Origin: Mactra quadrangularis
Lineage: Eukaryota > Mollusca > Bivalvia > Venerida > Mactridae
Assembly: GCA_025267735.1 (NCBI GenBank)
Contig: CM046297.1
Location: forward strand, 32,948,011 to 33,012,010
Reading direction: 5' to 3'
DNA length: 64,000 nucleotides
Position 1 is the stretch's first letter. Each line of letters starts with the position of its first letter. The notes beneath the pieces were generated by a model. It was given only the letters and a program-made list of their open reading frames with translations, had not been told where the DNA came from and did no database searches. The position numbers and the translations under genes are program-made. Shown one piece after another: positions 1 through 12,314 of the stretch.

Positions 1-180
1 TCCCAACAACTTTCACCCGCAAACAACAATGATCCTCAGTAACATGATAGAATGGCAATCTCCCAACAACTTTCACCCGCAAACAACAATGATCCTCAGT
101 AACATGGTAGAACGGCAATCTCTCCACAACTTTCACCCGCAAACAACAATGATCCTCAGTAACATGGTAGAAACAGTCAC
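1..180. repeat. 60-bp tandem repeat, 3 copies
   Basis: Three consecutive 60-bp units (1-60, 61-120, 121-180) are almost identical; each starts with an ACAACTTTCACCCGCAAAC-type core and contains GATCCTCAGTAACATG. The array touches the left edge and so may be longer. No coding potential is apparent. Confidence 0.9.
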
Positions 181-1006
181 CTCTCAATAACGATAAACCT
201 TTCAAGTTTTCCATTCTATACGAATTCCCTTCAAACAAAAACAACCTTGTATAACAGCCATATAACGTCTTGTTGGCTTATGTTTAAAGGTTCGACGGTA
301 CATTAGTATATTTATACATGATTTATCGATGTTTACATATCAAAAACTTGACGATCTTTTAACCTTCGTGTATAAGAATTGAAACAAAAGATTAGTTTAT
401 AAATGTTACGGTTTGATTGAAATCACTGGCAGGACCCATGTATATCTTTATGTTTAAGAATGAATACCACAACCATATTCAATTAGGAATATGTGAAGTT
501 ATTTTTGCGTCACAAACTTTATTCGGACATTATTCGTGACAAAAAATGTTCAATTTGTCCCGATAAAACCATTGGTAGCACCAGTTTGCCTCTATCTTGT
601 CAATATAGAAAAAATCCACAATCACGACCGTCGAAATCGCTGGTTTCAATAGTACAATGGTCTTAATATAGAAATATATTTCTATCAAACTCACAGACAT
701 CTGACACATCTGGCACCTTAAATTGGCAAACATCGCATGAGTATGCTATCACCAAGGTGGTTTTTATAACGGAACTTTACTGTATATGCACATGTCTGCA
801 TTATGAGCTCGTAGATTTTTCAATTAGGGCATGTCGCATTACCTATTACGAGGTACTTATTTCAAATACCCAACGCATATAAATATAGAGAAAGCTTTCG
901 TGAAGACTTGAGATACTTAACAGTGTTCGCAATGATAGTCATCAAATGCCAGTATGAGACTAATAACCGTCGGTACATTAAAAGTACGAGTACGAGTAAT
1001 ACTGAC
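181..1006. other. no gene recognised
   Basis: AT-rich non-coding sequence. Only short open frames occur, and none shows family features. If the minus-strand channel exon at 1007-1152 is real, this stretch would be its downstream intron. Confidence 0.5.
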
Positions 1007-1152
1007 CAGTTCATCTATAGCAAGTATGTTTATTCCGACTTTAATTTCTGTCTGAACATCCGGTCTTGAGATCATATCATAACTAGCATCTAAAACTGTT
1101 TCTGATCTTATCTCTGTTTCCTTAGCTGCACTGTAGACACAGTTAACCATTC
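1007..1152 (-). CDS. probable exon of a Cys-loop (nicotinic-receptor-like) ligand-gated ion channel
   Basis: Read on the minus strand, a TATTACAG acceptor (AG at 1154-1153) is followed by a 146-base open exon that ends at CTG before GTCAGT (donor at 1006-1005). The translation contains a segment running ASYDMISRPDVQTEIKVGIN followed by ILAIDEL. This resembles the start of the extracellular domain of pentameric ligand-gated channels, where a YD..vRP motif precedes a strand of type V.VGI.L..I..LDE. The exon size and its end at that point match the usual second coding exon of nicotinic-type subunit genes, just after the signal-peptide exon. This is an inference from pattern and exon structure. 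No upstream signal-peptide exon or downstream exon was identified, so it could be an isolated or decayed exon. Confidence 0.45.
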
Positions 1153-3376
1153 CTGTAATACACAAAAACACACAAGATTTAACAATTCATCAAAATTTCA
1201 CAGACCTAGAACTTTGTGTCTAGCTGTATGCTCACAAAAATTACGTAAGCGTTTTAGTCTACACGTCATTAAGTTCGGGCTCTTAGGTTGTAATTCAGTC
1301 ACAACTGACATTTTTGTCCGAATATATTGCCACTTCGCTGGTTTTGTCAAATAAGAATACACGACCGATTAAAAAAATAAAAACACACTTAATCAATATA
1401 ATTACATGGATTTTCGATTAAAAATAATTCCTGTTTGCATGGCCACACCGATTTATCTTACTTTCTACCAACATCAACCATTTTGATAGATAACGGTGGC
1501 CTCCATGATTATGTGAAAAAATGTGTAGTGCAGCGATCGTCGAGATGTTTTGCATGCAGGAACAAAATGAAAACCAATTCTAGAAAGAATGCACCCTTCG
1601 GCGTTCCCTCAACAAATAATCAAAGCACTGATATTACTTATTGGACGGTTTTATTGTAATCATATGGCAAAACACTCGTACTTCATTATACTTTAAAAAT
1701 GTGCAATTTATAAAAGAGTGTGGTCTTTACTGGCGCGCTAAGTGAATCGTGCGACCAATATTGCAGTCAGCTGATAATAGATTTATATTCTGCTGCAGTC
1801 AAGTTTTAGAAACATAATCACACTGAGAGTGCCCACTCTCTCGGACTGCGATCATAATATCACCAAAGTATTCCACATGAGTTTTTGCAGTACTTTTAAT
1901 CGGACTGACTCGGTTTTGTTCATAAAAGCCAATCAAAATAACTGAAACTACTGATTGGTTACTCTACTTGTTCCTTGATTAGACTCTGTCTATAACTCCC
2001 TATAACTTATAAAGAAGTGTGGAATACCTCTGCTCCGGTGTTCTGGTTTTATACTTTTATTCGTGACCCCACCATTCTTGAAACTACATTTAATGCCTAT
2101 TGTGTTATACATTTTTTTCCTTTTCCTTTGTCCGATTAGATTTAAAAAATACATGTAACTCAATCAGTCAAGTAAAATTCAATCTTACTCTTTAATTAAC
2201 GGATAATCCCAATACTACAGCGTAGATCAAACATATCTTGTTAAAATGTCAACATAATTAAATGAAACATATTTAAATAATTTTTCATATTTGAACAAGC
2301 TTGTTATTAATATATCTATTGATCGAATGAAACTTGGTCCGATTAGCTAAAATAGACGAATGGCACGCGTAGTGACGGACTTTATTCTCGACCATTTTCA
2401 AGTGATCTGAATGGCAAATAATTGAAACTTGTTCGGTGAGTCATATTAACAAACATGTTTATGTTACGTAAATATCCGAAGAGTTCCGATTTATTGGCGA
2501 AAAAACAATCAGATCAACTCGCACCTATCGAAGCAAGTCTAGCACAATCGAAAAAAGCTGGGGAAAATATATGTAATCAAAATTTGTCAATATATATTAC
2601 AAGGTCGCTTGACAGTAAGTTGACTCCCCCAAGAATTGTTACTTTCTTAAAGAATTTACTAAGATTTTACAGACGCATTATGAAGTCTAATGCCTCAGTC
2701 CCATAAAATCGTTGCTTGTTACGGACTTGTACGTGCAGACAGTCTTAGGCCGTAGGAAGCCTTGCGTTTAAAGGTTACGGTACGCACATGGCACAAAACA
2801 ACACACACGTATAGAGCCGTAGCTGGAAGATATGCATGTTTAATGCATACTGGGCCATTATTTGGTTCATGATTTGACTCTGAAACTGATACGTGTATCC
2901 TGGGCTCATCTCACGGACCCTGGTAAAAACGTCACAGTCCGTACGGGTACGCAAGAGTTCATACGGGTCCTTGCGGAGTTTGATCGCACGGCGCCCGTAC
3001 GGTACCCTCACGGCTATTTTTATGTTTATGGGACTGTAGCTTATCTAGAGACACATGCGGTTGCCAACTTACCATGATTTAATGAAAAAAAAACATGAAA
3101 AATAATATTGGGGAAATTTGGAAATGTGAGCGATTTTTCATCTCATTCAAGCTGAGAAAATGGTGCTTAGTTACGCTAGCATTTAAATTATTTACTATGC
3201 TGTCAATGAAATTAAGAAACTTACACAAAACTTGAAGAATATTCAATGTCGGGTTTTATCCGAGAAAAATTTAGGAAAATATTCGTGCAGTACTGTCAGT
3301 ACTATGATTTTATAACATGGTTATGTATTTTACGTGTAAATACATTGCTGGTCTAAGTTTTGACGGATTTGAGTGT
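1153..3376. other. no gene recognised
   Basis: AT-rich sequence with several short frames, including an 83-codon open frame at 2455-2706. None has recognisable motifs, splice sites in phase, or a copy elsewhere in the window. A GC-richer patch near 2900-3020 has repeated CGTACGG-type words and is open on both strands, which indicates base composition rather than coding. Nothing further can be supported. Confidence 0.5.
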
Positions 3377-3675
3377 CTGTCCTCTCCTCTTTTGTTCTGT
3401 TCTGTTCTGTTCTGGTTCATTTTCTCACTCACATAAATGAGCACGATTGATTAACAGTTCCCATTGCCATTTATTTTTAATAAGCAAACATATATCACAG
3501 TACTTATTTGTATTAAAATTTCATTAAATTGAAATACGAGTAAACATCAAATTTGTTTGAGGAATATAGAATATAGTTTTACTTAGTTCTATCAATATCT
3601 TATTATATTAATAATTACATTCTTGGTCTTTGATGACATGTTTAAATCAATAATGAGTTTTGACAGTCTAAAATA

Positions 3676-4584
3676 CAGTGCCCTCCAAAACTTCGTGAAA
3701 AATCATGTTACTTGGGTAAACCGATTAAAAAACAAAGAGTCATCTGCGTAAATTTCAAAATTAACATTAATTAATTTATCCAAATATGGCTCGGGCTGAT
3801 TTAAGTATACTTTTTCTATCGTTTGTACAAAAATACAGAAGTGAAGAATAAGCGGAATGAATGTAAGCGCCACTGACAAATGTATAAAATGGAAGAATAC
3901 TATAGTGATATACATGATCAGTATTTAGCTCGACTATACCAAGAATATAGAAAGCTTTCCTACTCACCCCGGCGTCAGCGTCCGCGTCCATATTTTTGAT
4001 TAAAGTTTTTGTGCAGTAAAATATGTTTTACTATAGTTCTTTCTAAAGGTATCAACTTCAAACTTTAAATATATGTTCCTTATTATCAACCAAATCTCAT
4101 GTGACAAGGTTCATATTTCCAAATACATTTTTTCAGAATTATCTCCCCTTGAACTTAGATTTTTCTTTAAAATATATTGTATTTTCACTGCATCTGTTTT
4201 ATTTCTTTAGGTATCAACCTCAAACTTAAAATATATATTCCTAATTATCAACCACATCTTATGTTACAAGGTTCATATCTCCAAATGATTTTTCAGAATT
4301 GTCTCCCCTAGAACTTATTTTTTTAAATATTATTCTGAATGTACCTTCTTTATTTCTTAAGATATCTACTTAAAACTTCAAATATATGTTTCTTATCATT
4401 ACCTACATGATGTATGATAAGATTCATAATAATGATAAGATTAATACCCCTGCTACTTACAAATGTTTGTTACTTATTATATTTTTGTTTACTTAAGTTC
4501 CCGGAATAGTCGAACATGCTGACACTACTGACAGTTCTTGTTTTTCAAAAATTTCATTCGACCAATAACTTTAGCAGGGCACTG
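3676..4584. mobile_element. Tc1/mariner-like non-autonomous element (copy 1)
   Basis: The left end CAGTGCCCTCC at 3676 and the inverted right end GCAGGGCACTG finishing at 4584 form short terminal inverted repeats. Both are flanked by TA (3674-3675 and 4585-4586), the target of Tc1/mariner elements. No transposase frame is present. A second inverted-terminus segment lies inside (about 3927-4515). The duplicated copy is at 15013-15943. Confidence 0.6.
3927..4515. repeat. MITE-like repeat with CTCGACTAT termini and internal subrepeats
   Basis: It begins AGCTCGACTATACC and ends GGAATAGTCGAACATGCT, so the termini are inverted copies of a CTCGACTAT word. CCCCGGCGTCAGCGTCCGCG follows the left end. 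The interior holds three diverged subrepeats starting near 4048, 4211 and 4362, each with a GGTATCAACTTCAAACTT-type start. From general knowledge this resembles a very common bivalve interspersed repeat. The duplicated copy is at about 15258-15880. Confidence 0.6.
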
Positions 4585-4585
4585 T

Positions 4586-6707
4586 ATAATAGGGTTTATT
4601 ATTAGAATTAATGTTCTTGTTAATGTTGAAAAGCAATTAAGATATAAATTGATTAAACGTGTTCTTTACAGCTTTACAATGGTACGTCAAATTATTTGAT
4701 GAAAATATACGATTGAAATAAATTCTTAACACCATATTTAATACAGATACATATCACTTATATAGCGCAAAATATTGTAAAATATTTTATCGCGGTTTAC
4801 AAACACTGTTCGCTGATTACCCATGAAATAAATCAAATAAATGTGCTTGTAATATTATTTTATAAAGAGCTTTGCACTAAATATATGAATAAATGTGTCT
4901 TGAGTATTGATCTAAAATATGGCTCGTGGTCAACTTTTTAGTGCCGAGGTAAATCTTTCCACCACATTGGAGCAACAACCGCTAGAGATCTATATGTCGT
5001 CTATGTTCATCGCATAGGAATAACATATCGACTGTTTATTTATTCGTATAGGGGGGGGGGCTCAGTTTTTTAAATTTTGTCCATACCGAGCATGAACAAA
5101 AAATCACATTCAAACTTTGTTACATTTGTGGATTTTCAATAGAGACAATGGAGGAGTTTTGTTCATGAGCCGCCATGTGGGGATACAATACAAACTGTAG
5201 AAGTTCACAGAAAAGTGTTTGATTTATAATTGTGGAAATGCTTTTAATTTGTCAATAGATCTTATTGATTACAAATAATGCATTCCCTGACTTGAATATG
5301 TACTTTTCGATGTATGAGTGCGCAAATTATTCCACAGGCAAGTTAAACCCACTTGTTATCTGCCCTGAATTACGTGAGGCAAACTTTCAATAAATCATTC
5401 ATTCTATGCTTTCAATTATTTCAGCACTTTGATTGTCTTATTGTCATAACTTTGATTGCTGCTGTTTACTCTCTTAATCTTATACTTGTTTGTTGTTTTC
5501 ATTTATTTTTTATGAATACTCATACGTGTTGTATATACCAGTATACGAGATAAGAATAAGAAAGTGGATGCCCCAACAGATCATTAAGAGCAAGCACTGC
5601 GTATATCTCATATGTAGAATTTTGGTTGCCAAAAAGAAATTGTTGGTTGTATGAACTATAAAGTGGTTGCACCGGGCAACCGGACACCAACTAATTTCGT
5701 AGACTGATATATTGTACATATTCGTGTGTTTTATTGTTTCTTTTTAGTTCTATATAAGATGGTATACTGGTAAATAAAACTTGGGCTTTAGGAGTGTTAA
5801 TCTTAAAATAAATATCACCATTGTTATTGCCATCACTGATTTAACATTTCATTTCAATTTGCTGACAATAAGCCACAAAATCAAACAACGAATAAGATAA
5901 AACATAAAACATTCATTTATCATTATACATTGAAATAAACGATGGCCAGATTGGAATATAAAATAAAATAAAAACACATGCCTCATGCTAACAGGAATTA
6001 TATCGCTTCAATGGACTTGAAAAAACATCCGTCGTTTGTTTAGACTCAATTGTAACATAGCTTGATATGCAGTTCAGTATTGAAGCAAATGAACAAATTA
6101 ATTCAATTTACTTAGTTTGCGTAAACAATATACTCAAAACTTTCTATCTATCTAGTTTTAAAACAGATATGTGATACCCATACTTCAGTACAAATAAAAC
6201 ACATGCTCACGTGTTTACAAATACTGCACATTACATTAATATATTAATAAAAAACATCCGCTATATTTGTTAAGTCTCAAAGTAAAAATACTTATTGTCT
6301 TCAATTACCATATTATTAAGATTCTGTGTTATTTTATCACATCCTGTTTTACTTCAATTCAATTTCCTATTTAAATTGCATTTTACTTTTATCTGCTACT
6401 TTAATTTAAAATACACACTATTATAAAAAAAAACCTTTCAAAGCAGTTCAATGTACCAATTTAAGGTAGTTAAACCTTATTTAGAAAACTAGAATATTTT
6501 CACACACGTATATACATATATGTATTATGATAAAATCAACAGAAGTCCAAAGCAGGAAACATTCATTACATATTTTACGTGATTCCTATTATACCCCATC
6601 GCTTCTAAAACGATTTCAATTATAAAATACGATGCGATGTGATGCGATACAGCGCGAAGCTATGTGACGCGAATTTACTATATATACTATAACGCAACAC
6701 AGGACAG
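4586..6707. other. non-coding part of duplication copy 1
   Basis: No gene is visible. Relative to copy 2, about 163 bp present at 16391-16553 is absent here at position 5024. The stretch 5545-5710 is a repeat also present in diverged form at 36585-36712. The rest is AT-rich without identifiable signals. Confidence 0.5.
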
Positions 6708-6815
6708 CAGCACAACACAATACAACACTCGCAACAAAATACAACACTCGCAACACAATACAACACTCGCAACACAATACAACACTCGCAACACAATACA
6801 ACACTCGCAACGCGA
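6708..6815. repeat. 19-bp minisatellite, about 5 copies
   Basis: Units of TACAACACTCGCAACACAA repeat with period 19 from about 6720 to 6815, flanked by more degenerate ACAAC-rich sequence to about 6860. Copy 2 of the duplication lacks the array: its sequence jumps from TTATTTAG to the following CAACGCAACGC at about 18008. The long frames on both strands here come from the repeat and are not genes. Confidence 0.9.
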
Positions 6816-6859
6816 CACAACGCAACGCAATACAACGAAATGCAACACAGTACAACAAA

Positions 6860-7900
6860 ATATTTCTTCATAACAATGTATATAATCCGACCCAAAATCA
6901 AACTTGTTATTTAGGGACATTCTTCAAATTGTCAAAATCAAAATGCATGATTTTGCAATAAACCAGGTGGTTTTTATTACTGAACTTTACTGTACATAAA
7001 TATTTGTGTGCGCATGTAAATAAAGGCAACATCATACTATATAAAAATCGTCCGAAAATCCCAGGTTTTTTATAATGTTTCGTCTAGATGACACCATACA
7101 TTTATTGTTTGACACAAAGGCCATCTTGACGTGACACTCTTGTGCGGTGACAAGAGGTCATGTGCAGTTTATCAACAAACTTCCCCTTCACCTGACATTC
7201 GGTCCAGCAAAATGTTTTATTACCATGCAGCCCGAATGAAAGTTTATGTGGAATCTTACTGATATGTTAAAACATGCTGTTGATTTTATTGACTTAACAT
7301 GGTTTATCCTTCCAATTAATAAACATTATGATAACAAATACGTGATGTGATGATTTTTATGGAATAAGGATAATAGTGACTGTTAAAAGTTGCTGGACCA
7401 TCGGACCACACACATTTTAAAAGTCACTGAACTGACAACGGTTTTGATGGACTCACTCCACGTTCCACTGGTTAAATTCGAAGACTGTATAATTCCTATG
7501 ACAGCTTTCTTGTATATGATATATGTTTACAATTATTCATTTATTGGCCTCGTATCGTCGAATTTATGTCTGTGAAAGATACAGCGATTTGAAGCCAGCA
7601 ACATTAACTACCCAAGCAAGCAGGCGGATGAAGTGTGAAATCTATAGTGCAACAAATATGATTTATTTGAATGCTAGAGCCTACCTGATAGCCATACCAC
7701 CATAAAGTAATAATCTAAAATAATTAATATTCATATTCCTATTACCAAACGGAAGAATAATCGCGAATCAAACCCACGACCCTGGATTGACAGGTAGAAG
7801 CGTCCACTCGTTGGCTCTGAGAAAAGGCAGTTACTACCTTAAGATCTAAGCATCTGAAATCTGTAAACTAAATTAACTGATGAACAAAAGTAATAGTCCT
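6860..7900. other. non-coding upstream region of C1q gene copy 1
   Basis: Shared with about 18060-18930 and 21714-21900 of copy 2. At 7742-7825 there is a partial tRNA-like (SINE head) sequence on the minus strand, with B-box-like GGGTTTGATTCGCG. Otherwise no gene is visible. Confidence 0.5.
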
Positions 7901-7907
7901 TACCCTG

Positions 7908-7991
7908 TAAACTGTATATATATTCATTCAAGTTTTGTCGTACAAACCTATCAGACGTTGCTATTGTTTTATTTGATTTCTACTAAACAAG
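7908..7991 (+). promoter_or_regulatory. putative core promoter and 5' leader of C1q gene copy 1
   Basis: A TATATATATTC run at about 7914-7924 lies roughly 70-80 bp before the ATG at 7992, followed by one copy of a 26-bp sequence (7938-7963) that is triplicated in copy 2. TATA-dependent initiation within the 26-bp unit is an inference from spacing. Confidence 0.35.
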
Positions 7992-8322
7992 ATGGCTGCT
8001 AACTACGGACAGTTTTTTATAGTTCTCTATTTGTCAGTATTTGGATGTTATGTAAAAAGTGAACCATCGTGTTCCAAGTATGATTACGAGGAGAAACTTT
8101 TAACTAAGCTTATAAAGATGGAGTTTGAATGGAAAAAATATAAAACAGAATTAAAAGAGTCTCTTAAAAAACTTGAAACTGTGAAATCAGATTTTGATAA
8201 AATTGTTCAAAATACAGAGAAGACAATGCAGGAAGGAATAAAAGACATAAACAACACTGTGATGACAAATGTCGATGCTATTAAGACACTGGTCGAAAAT
8301 ATTGATGAAATGAAATCTAAAG
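7992..8322 (+). CDS. C1q-domain protein copy 1, exon 1 (signal peptide and coiled coil)
   Basis: The ATG after AAACAAG opens 110 codons plus one base, up to a clear donor AAAG|GTAAGT at 8322/8323 (phase 1). Residues 1-23 form a signal peptide: a hydrophobic FFIVLYLSVFGCYV core, then KSE. Residues 30-110 are highly charged with heptad-like spacing (EEKLLTKLIKMEFEWKKYK and onward), predicting a coiled coil that would trimerise the protein in place of a collagen stalk. Joined to 8980-9398 this gives a 249-residue secreted protein of the coiled-coil globular C1q type, a family used by bivalves as soluble pattern-recognition or lectin-like molecules. The frame continues nine codons into the intron, which does not affect the call. 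The paralogue exon at 22067-22397 has the same length and phase. Confidence 0.9.
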
Positions 8323-8979
8323 GTAAGTATATTATTATTGTTAATGCTTGATTTGAATTATCATAAGTTTATACAAATTAAGTCAAGTTTATTTGAAAAA
8401 AGTACCACTCATATCAGATGCTCTTGTGCCTGATTTTATTGGCCTGCTGTCAGTCATGTTATCTTTAATATTATCTTATAAGGTAAACAAACATTAACTG
8501 GCAAAGGCATGTTATAATCGTAAATCCAAAAATGAAATTTAATATCGATTTCGTAGGGGGAGAAGTTGTCTACTCCCGTGGAAGGATAAGCGAGTATTGC
8601 TAAATGGGTGTCCAAGAAAGCTAGTTAGTCATGATAAATGAAAACGCATAATTATGATAAGAAAATATAAATGTTAACACTCAACAATGCAAAAAATACC
8701 ATGAATTTAATAAATGGACATAATATAAAACACAATGCACCGTGCATTGTTGGTGAGCTGCATGCATACATACGCTCGGCCATTGAGTCAAATAATTTCA
8801 TTTTAACCGAACATTTGTATTGGTGGTATACGGCACTTGTACTTCCTTGCATTGAAACAAAATGAAACTAGCGACTGGTAGAGTGTCCGTTTATGACTCA
8901 GAAAAATGGGACTTCGATCCTAGCTCGAATCAAGGATTTTCAGCTCGGAGATACACCTTGATATCTTTTTCTATTACAG
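8323..8979 (+). other. intron of C1q gene copy 1, with a tRNA-like SINE remnant
   Basis: The intron starts GTAAGT and ends CTATTACAG. Near its 3' end (8866-8932) a segment resembles a tRNA-derived SINE head, with an A-box-like CTAGCGACTGGTAGAG and a B-box-like GACTTCGATCCT. This segment happens to be open in the exon frame, so a naive gene model could start at 8862, but the exon 1 signal peptide and the phase-matched splice argue against that. Confidence 0.6.
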
Positions 8980-9398
8980 AAGTTGAAACAACAAATCAAG
9001 TATCATTTAAAGCCGCGATGTTAACAAATACAAGTCCTTCCATTGGTGATACACTGGTGTTCAGTAACGTTTTACACAACACTGGTAGTGGATACGATAA
9101 AACAAATGGAGTGTTTACCGTACCAGTTGATGGTATTTATATTTTTGGAATGACATTATGTCCTGTCAACAAACACGGCATTGTGACAGGGTTTGAAGTG
9201 GATGGCAAGATGGTTACAGCTCATGCATTGTACGGCGGACCAAGCAACGAATGTTACTCTGTAACGACATCAGAGGTTCTAAGAAAAGGTCAACAAGTTA
9301 GTGTTCAGAGATTTAGTGGCTATAGTTCTTCTCTAACCATAGATCAAAGCGACAGCTACCGGTGGAACATGTTTCATGGAAGTCTCATTCACCCATAG
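8980..9398 (+). CDS. C1q-domain protein copy 1, exon 2 (globular C1q domain)
   Basis: The acceptor AG at 8978-8979 joins in phase to exon 1 (G|AA makes Glu), and the frame ends at TAG 9396-9398. The 138 residues are a C1q/TNF-like jelly-roll domain. It opens VSFKAAMLT, has the family's hallmark strand GVFTVPVDGIYIFGMTL (consensus FtaPvdGvYlFsft), a GFEVDGK strand, then SEVLRKGQQVSV, and closes with WNMFHGSLIHP, equivalent to the usual F.G.L end. A typical C1q domain is about 130 residues, so it is complete. The domain is expected to bind microbial or glycan surfaces as a trimer; the ligand cannot be inferred. It differs from the copy 2 domain at about 25-30 positions, mostly in loops and in the last third. 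Confidence 0.93.
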
Positions 9399-11747
9399 AA
9401 ACATTGATTATAACAATTACCAAAAATGTAAGGAACAAATTTTTTCGGGACTCTCCGGCGATTTTTTACGCAAATATACATCGGACATTATAAGGAGAGA
9501 AAGTGATTTAATTGACACAATTGAGTATGGCAAACTATTAAAACATTGGCTTACAGAAATGTATTTGTGTATAAAATGAAATAATTGGCGCTTCACATTA
9601 ATATGTGTGTGTCGTAATACCGGAATGCACGGTGTGTGTTAATTTGTGTTAGTCTTGAATTTTGGAATGGTTCCTCTGTCACATTATACAGCATTAGATA
9701 TGCATCTGTAGATATGGTCATGTATATTCTATACTTTAATTTTATATGTTGAAATGTGACTAGTATATGCTCGTCTGACTCTGAAAATTGTGTTTTAAAG
9801 CAATCGTGTTCGTAAACGATTAATTAAAAGATGACAGATCTGTAATTATTAAGAATTATTATTTTTTCAAGAACGGTACATTTTATGAACATTTTTATGG
9901 GAATAGAACTGATTTGGTATTTTAAAACATTTTTGTACTAAATACAAGTTACAAAATGTATGTTTAAAATTTCTTGTCTACAGTTTATTTATTCCTCACA
10001 GGAGTAAATACGTGGCCAAGCGATAGTTGATACTATGGTGTGCAGTAGTTAATAAGCCAATTGGCTACGACGTTGTACTGGTAATCATTGGGTAGCCAGC
10101 TCCGCGTTGTTTTGAATCCCACCCAAAACCTGTCCAGTTGTTTCCTTGAGCAATATTCTCTAAGCTGCTAGCGAAGTACTGGAGAACCAGGAAGCGGGCA
10201 CGAAAGTAATTAATCTAAGTTGTAAGAACTTGTTTCACAACCGAGCTGATATAAATTATTACAAACTAAACTGATGCAGTCCAAGTTACCTGTTGCCTCA
10301 AAAAGCACAGTTGGTAGCGCGCCGGGATTTCGAATATATAGTGTTCCCGAAGGGGCGCGGACTCGATTTGCTTGCAGTTATATACCCTTTCATGAAAATT
10401 TGACAATAATATCAAACTACTCCTCTGTATTTCTAACGATGTTAGAATTACAGTGTACAATTAGATACTCATTTTCTGAGAAAATCTGTGTGGTCATAAA
10501 CATTATTTTGTGTTAGGGGAATTATACCTTTATTCATAATCGGGGATAAAACCTGTGTTCCACGGTACTTGTTAAATTGACACGATTACAGCTTTTGTCT
10601 TATAGTATGAAATACATGTTATAATAGTAACGTAATTAGCGAGCTTTATTGTGAACAAACTACACATTAACCCGTGGTTTATTTCAACTCTAGCGTCAGA
10701 AACTGCATGCTAGCATAAAAAGTTAATGTCATAATGCCATACGATCACAGAAGATAATGTGTAATAATTAATATTTTACTTACCAATTGCACGGAGCAAT
10801 ATCAATGCAGTGAAGATAACATCACTTTTGTCCATTTTTCACTTTTTTAAACTAAAGTCACAGAAAATGTTGAATTGATATACAGTATTATATATAATCC
10901 TTTTTAATCATTATATTTACTAGCGGGTTTTTTTTGTGAATATATTTATATCAAAATTTTATATTTTAAATCTAGGCTTTCTTCACTAAAACCAGATCAT
11001 ATTGTATATGGCTGACAATAGCTTTAAAGCCTTTTTATTATATAAATACACTTACATGAAAATAAATGTTCGATATTTAAAAACAACTATTTGAATAGAT
11101 ATACGCAAATCTATATTTCATTGACACGAGGCTCAGAATAATAGAAAACAATTTTTTTAATTCTTAAAGACGCACTGTTCTATTTTCTACCGTAAGAACT
11201 AAACCCACTCATCCAATACAATTGGCCACGAACAAATAATATTTATATATAGCATTAGATTTTTTTTCAGACATGATTATCGCGTTTGGTTGATTTATCT
11301 ATGATCTACGCCACACAGGCGAACTTTGATTTCAAAAATCGTGCGTCTAGTAACCTGAACTTAAATTTAAACTATTGTTATTTCAGATTTATCGATAAAC
11401 CGTTAATTACCAATTTCGCGCGTGTTATTGTCTAATTGCAAAAACAAATTTGCGGATGAAAAGGAAACGTGATAGATAAAATTGATTACATTCAAAACGC
11501 TATTTTATTTCAGAGTATCTTTTATCCCATATTCGTTTTCATTTACTAAATGATATTAGATTTCAGCCTAGTGGCTTTTGTTGTGCATTGAGCAAAGCGA
11601 CCGAGCTCTTATGACCTGCTAGACTTAATTTATATAATTTTCGTGATTTAGGCGTTCATTCAAGTCACAGGTAATTGTAATGAAAGTTCATTCAAATACA
11701 GCTCATGACGTTAATTAATGATAAATTATTATAAAGGTAATACATGA
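9399..11747. other. 3' flank of C1q gene copy 1
   Basis: Presumed 3' UTR and intergenic sequence, very similar to 23501-25835. An ATTAAA at 9823-9828 could serve as a poly(A) signal, but this is weak. A SINE lies at 10040-10265. No further gene is seen. Confidence 0.5.
10040..10265 (+). mobile_element. SINE (family 2), plus orientation
   Basis: The sequence runs from ACTGGTAATCATTGGGTAGC through TTTCCTTGAGCAA and AGTACTGGAGAACCAGGAAG to TTGTTTCACAACCGAGCTG. The same order of words appears in reverse orientation at 58690-58935 inside a SETD2 intron, showing an interspersed element rather than local similarity. The tRNA-like head is weak, so tRNA origin is inferred. Confidence 0.6.
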
Positions 11748-12031
11748 GCGGATCCAGGGTGGTCCGGACCCCCATGAATTTGGAAAATGTACATGTCTTA
11801 TAGTGTGTTTCTTGCTTGTAATTCATTTTTAAGTAGTATGAATCAATTTTTCTCTGTGCTTAACATAGATTTAATGGTTATGTAGATTTTATTATCACTA
11901 TGTTGCTTTTCTCTGCAAAATGTGTATAATGTGGTTGTGGTTCGAGGTTCGAACCCCCCCCCCATAGAAAAGTTCGGCGGATCCCCCTAGAAAAGTTTGG
12001 AGCCCCCCCCCCCCCCCCCTGTAATACGCTG
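11748..12031. mobile_element. MITE-like element with GCGGATCC termini (copy 1)
   Basis: It starts GCGGATCCAGGGTGG and ends in C-rich tracts alternating with TAGAAAAGTT. In copy 2 (25836-26142) the right end reads TGTATCCGCCCCTG, roughly the inverse of the left end. No coding capacity. Poly-C runs at 11957-11963 and 12004-12020 are probably unstable. Confidence 0.5.
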
Positions 12032-12314
12032 TACTTGTGCCTTGTCAAAGATTACTGAGCACAAGTTTCTTTTATTCTGTATAAAACAATAATTAATTTG
12101 GAATATTTCTTAAAATAAAATTAGTTCCGTTCATTTAAAACATAACTTATAATTTTAACACGGGATTGTATTAAGGTGAAATGTATACGTCAGTGATGCA
12201 ACGATGTTGTTAAAATTAACACAATATAATTTCAATATGGAAAGTACATTGTATCATATAACATGGAATTCACATTACCATCTCTCTCGTTCATTAAAAA
12301 ATATAGCTCGTTAG

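Noticed and set aside
2455..2706. 83-codon frame as a small gene
   Set aside because: No signal peptide, domain, splice or promoter support.
6616..6920. Overlapping open frames on both strands rich in Cys/Val/Leu or Thr/Asn/Gln
   Set aside because: Caused by the 19-bp minisatellite; a period not divisible by 3 opens several frames at once.
8862..8979. Alternative single-exon start of C1q gene copy 1 at 8862
   Set aside because: The upstream part is a tRNA-like SINE remnant, ends in a clear acceptor, and is not open in copy 2. The two-exon model gives a signal peptide and matching phases in both copies.
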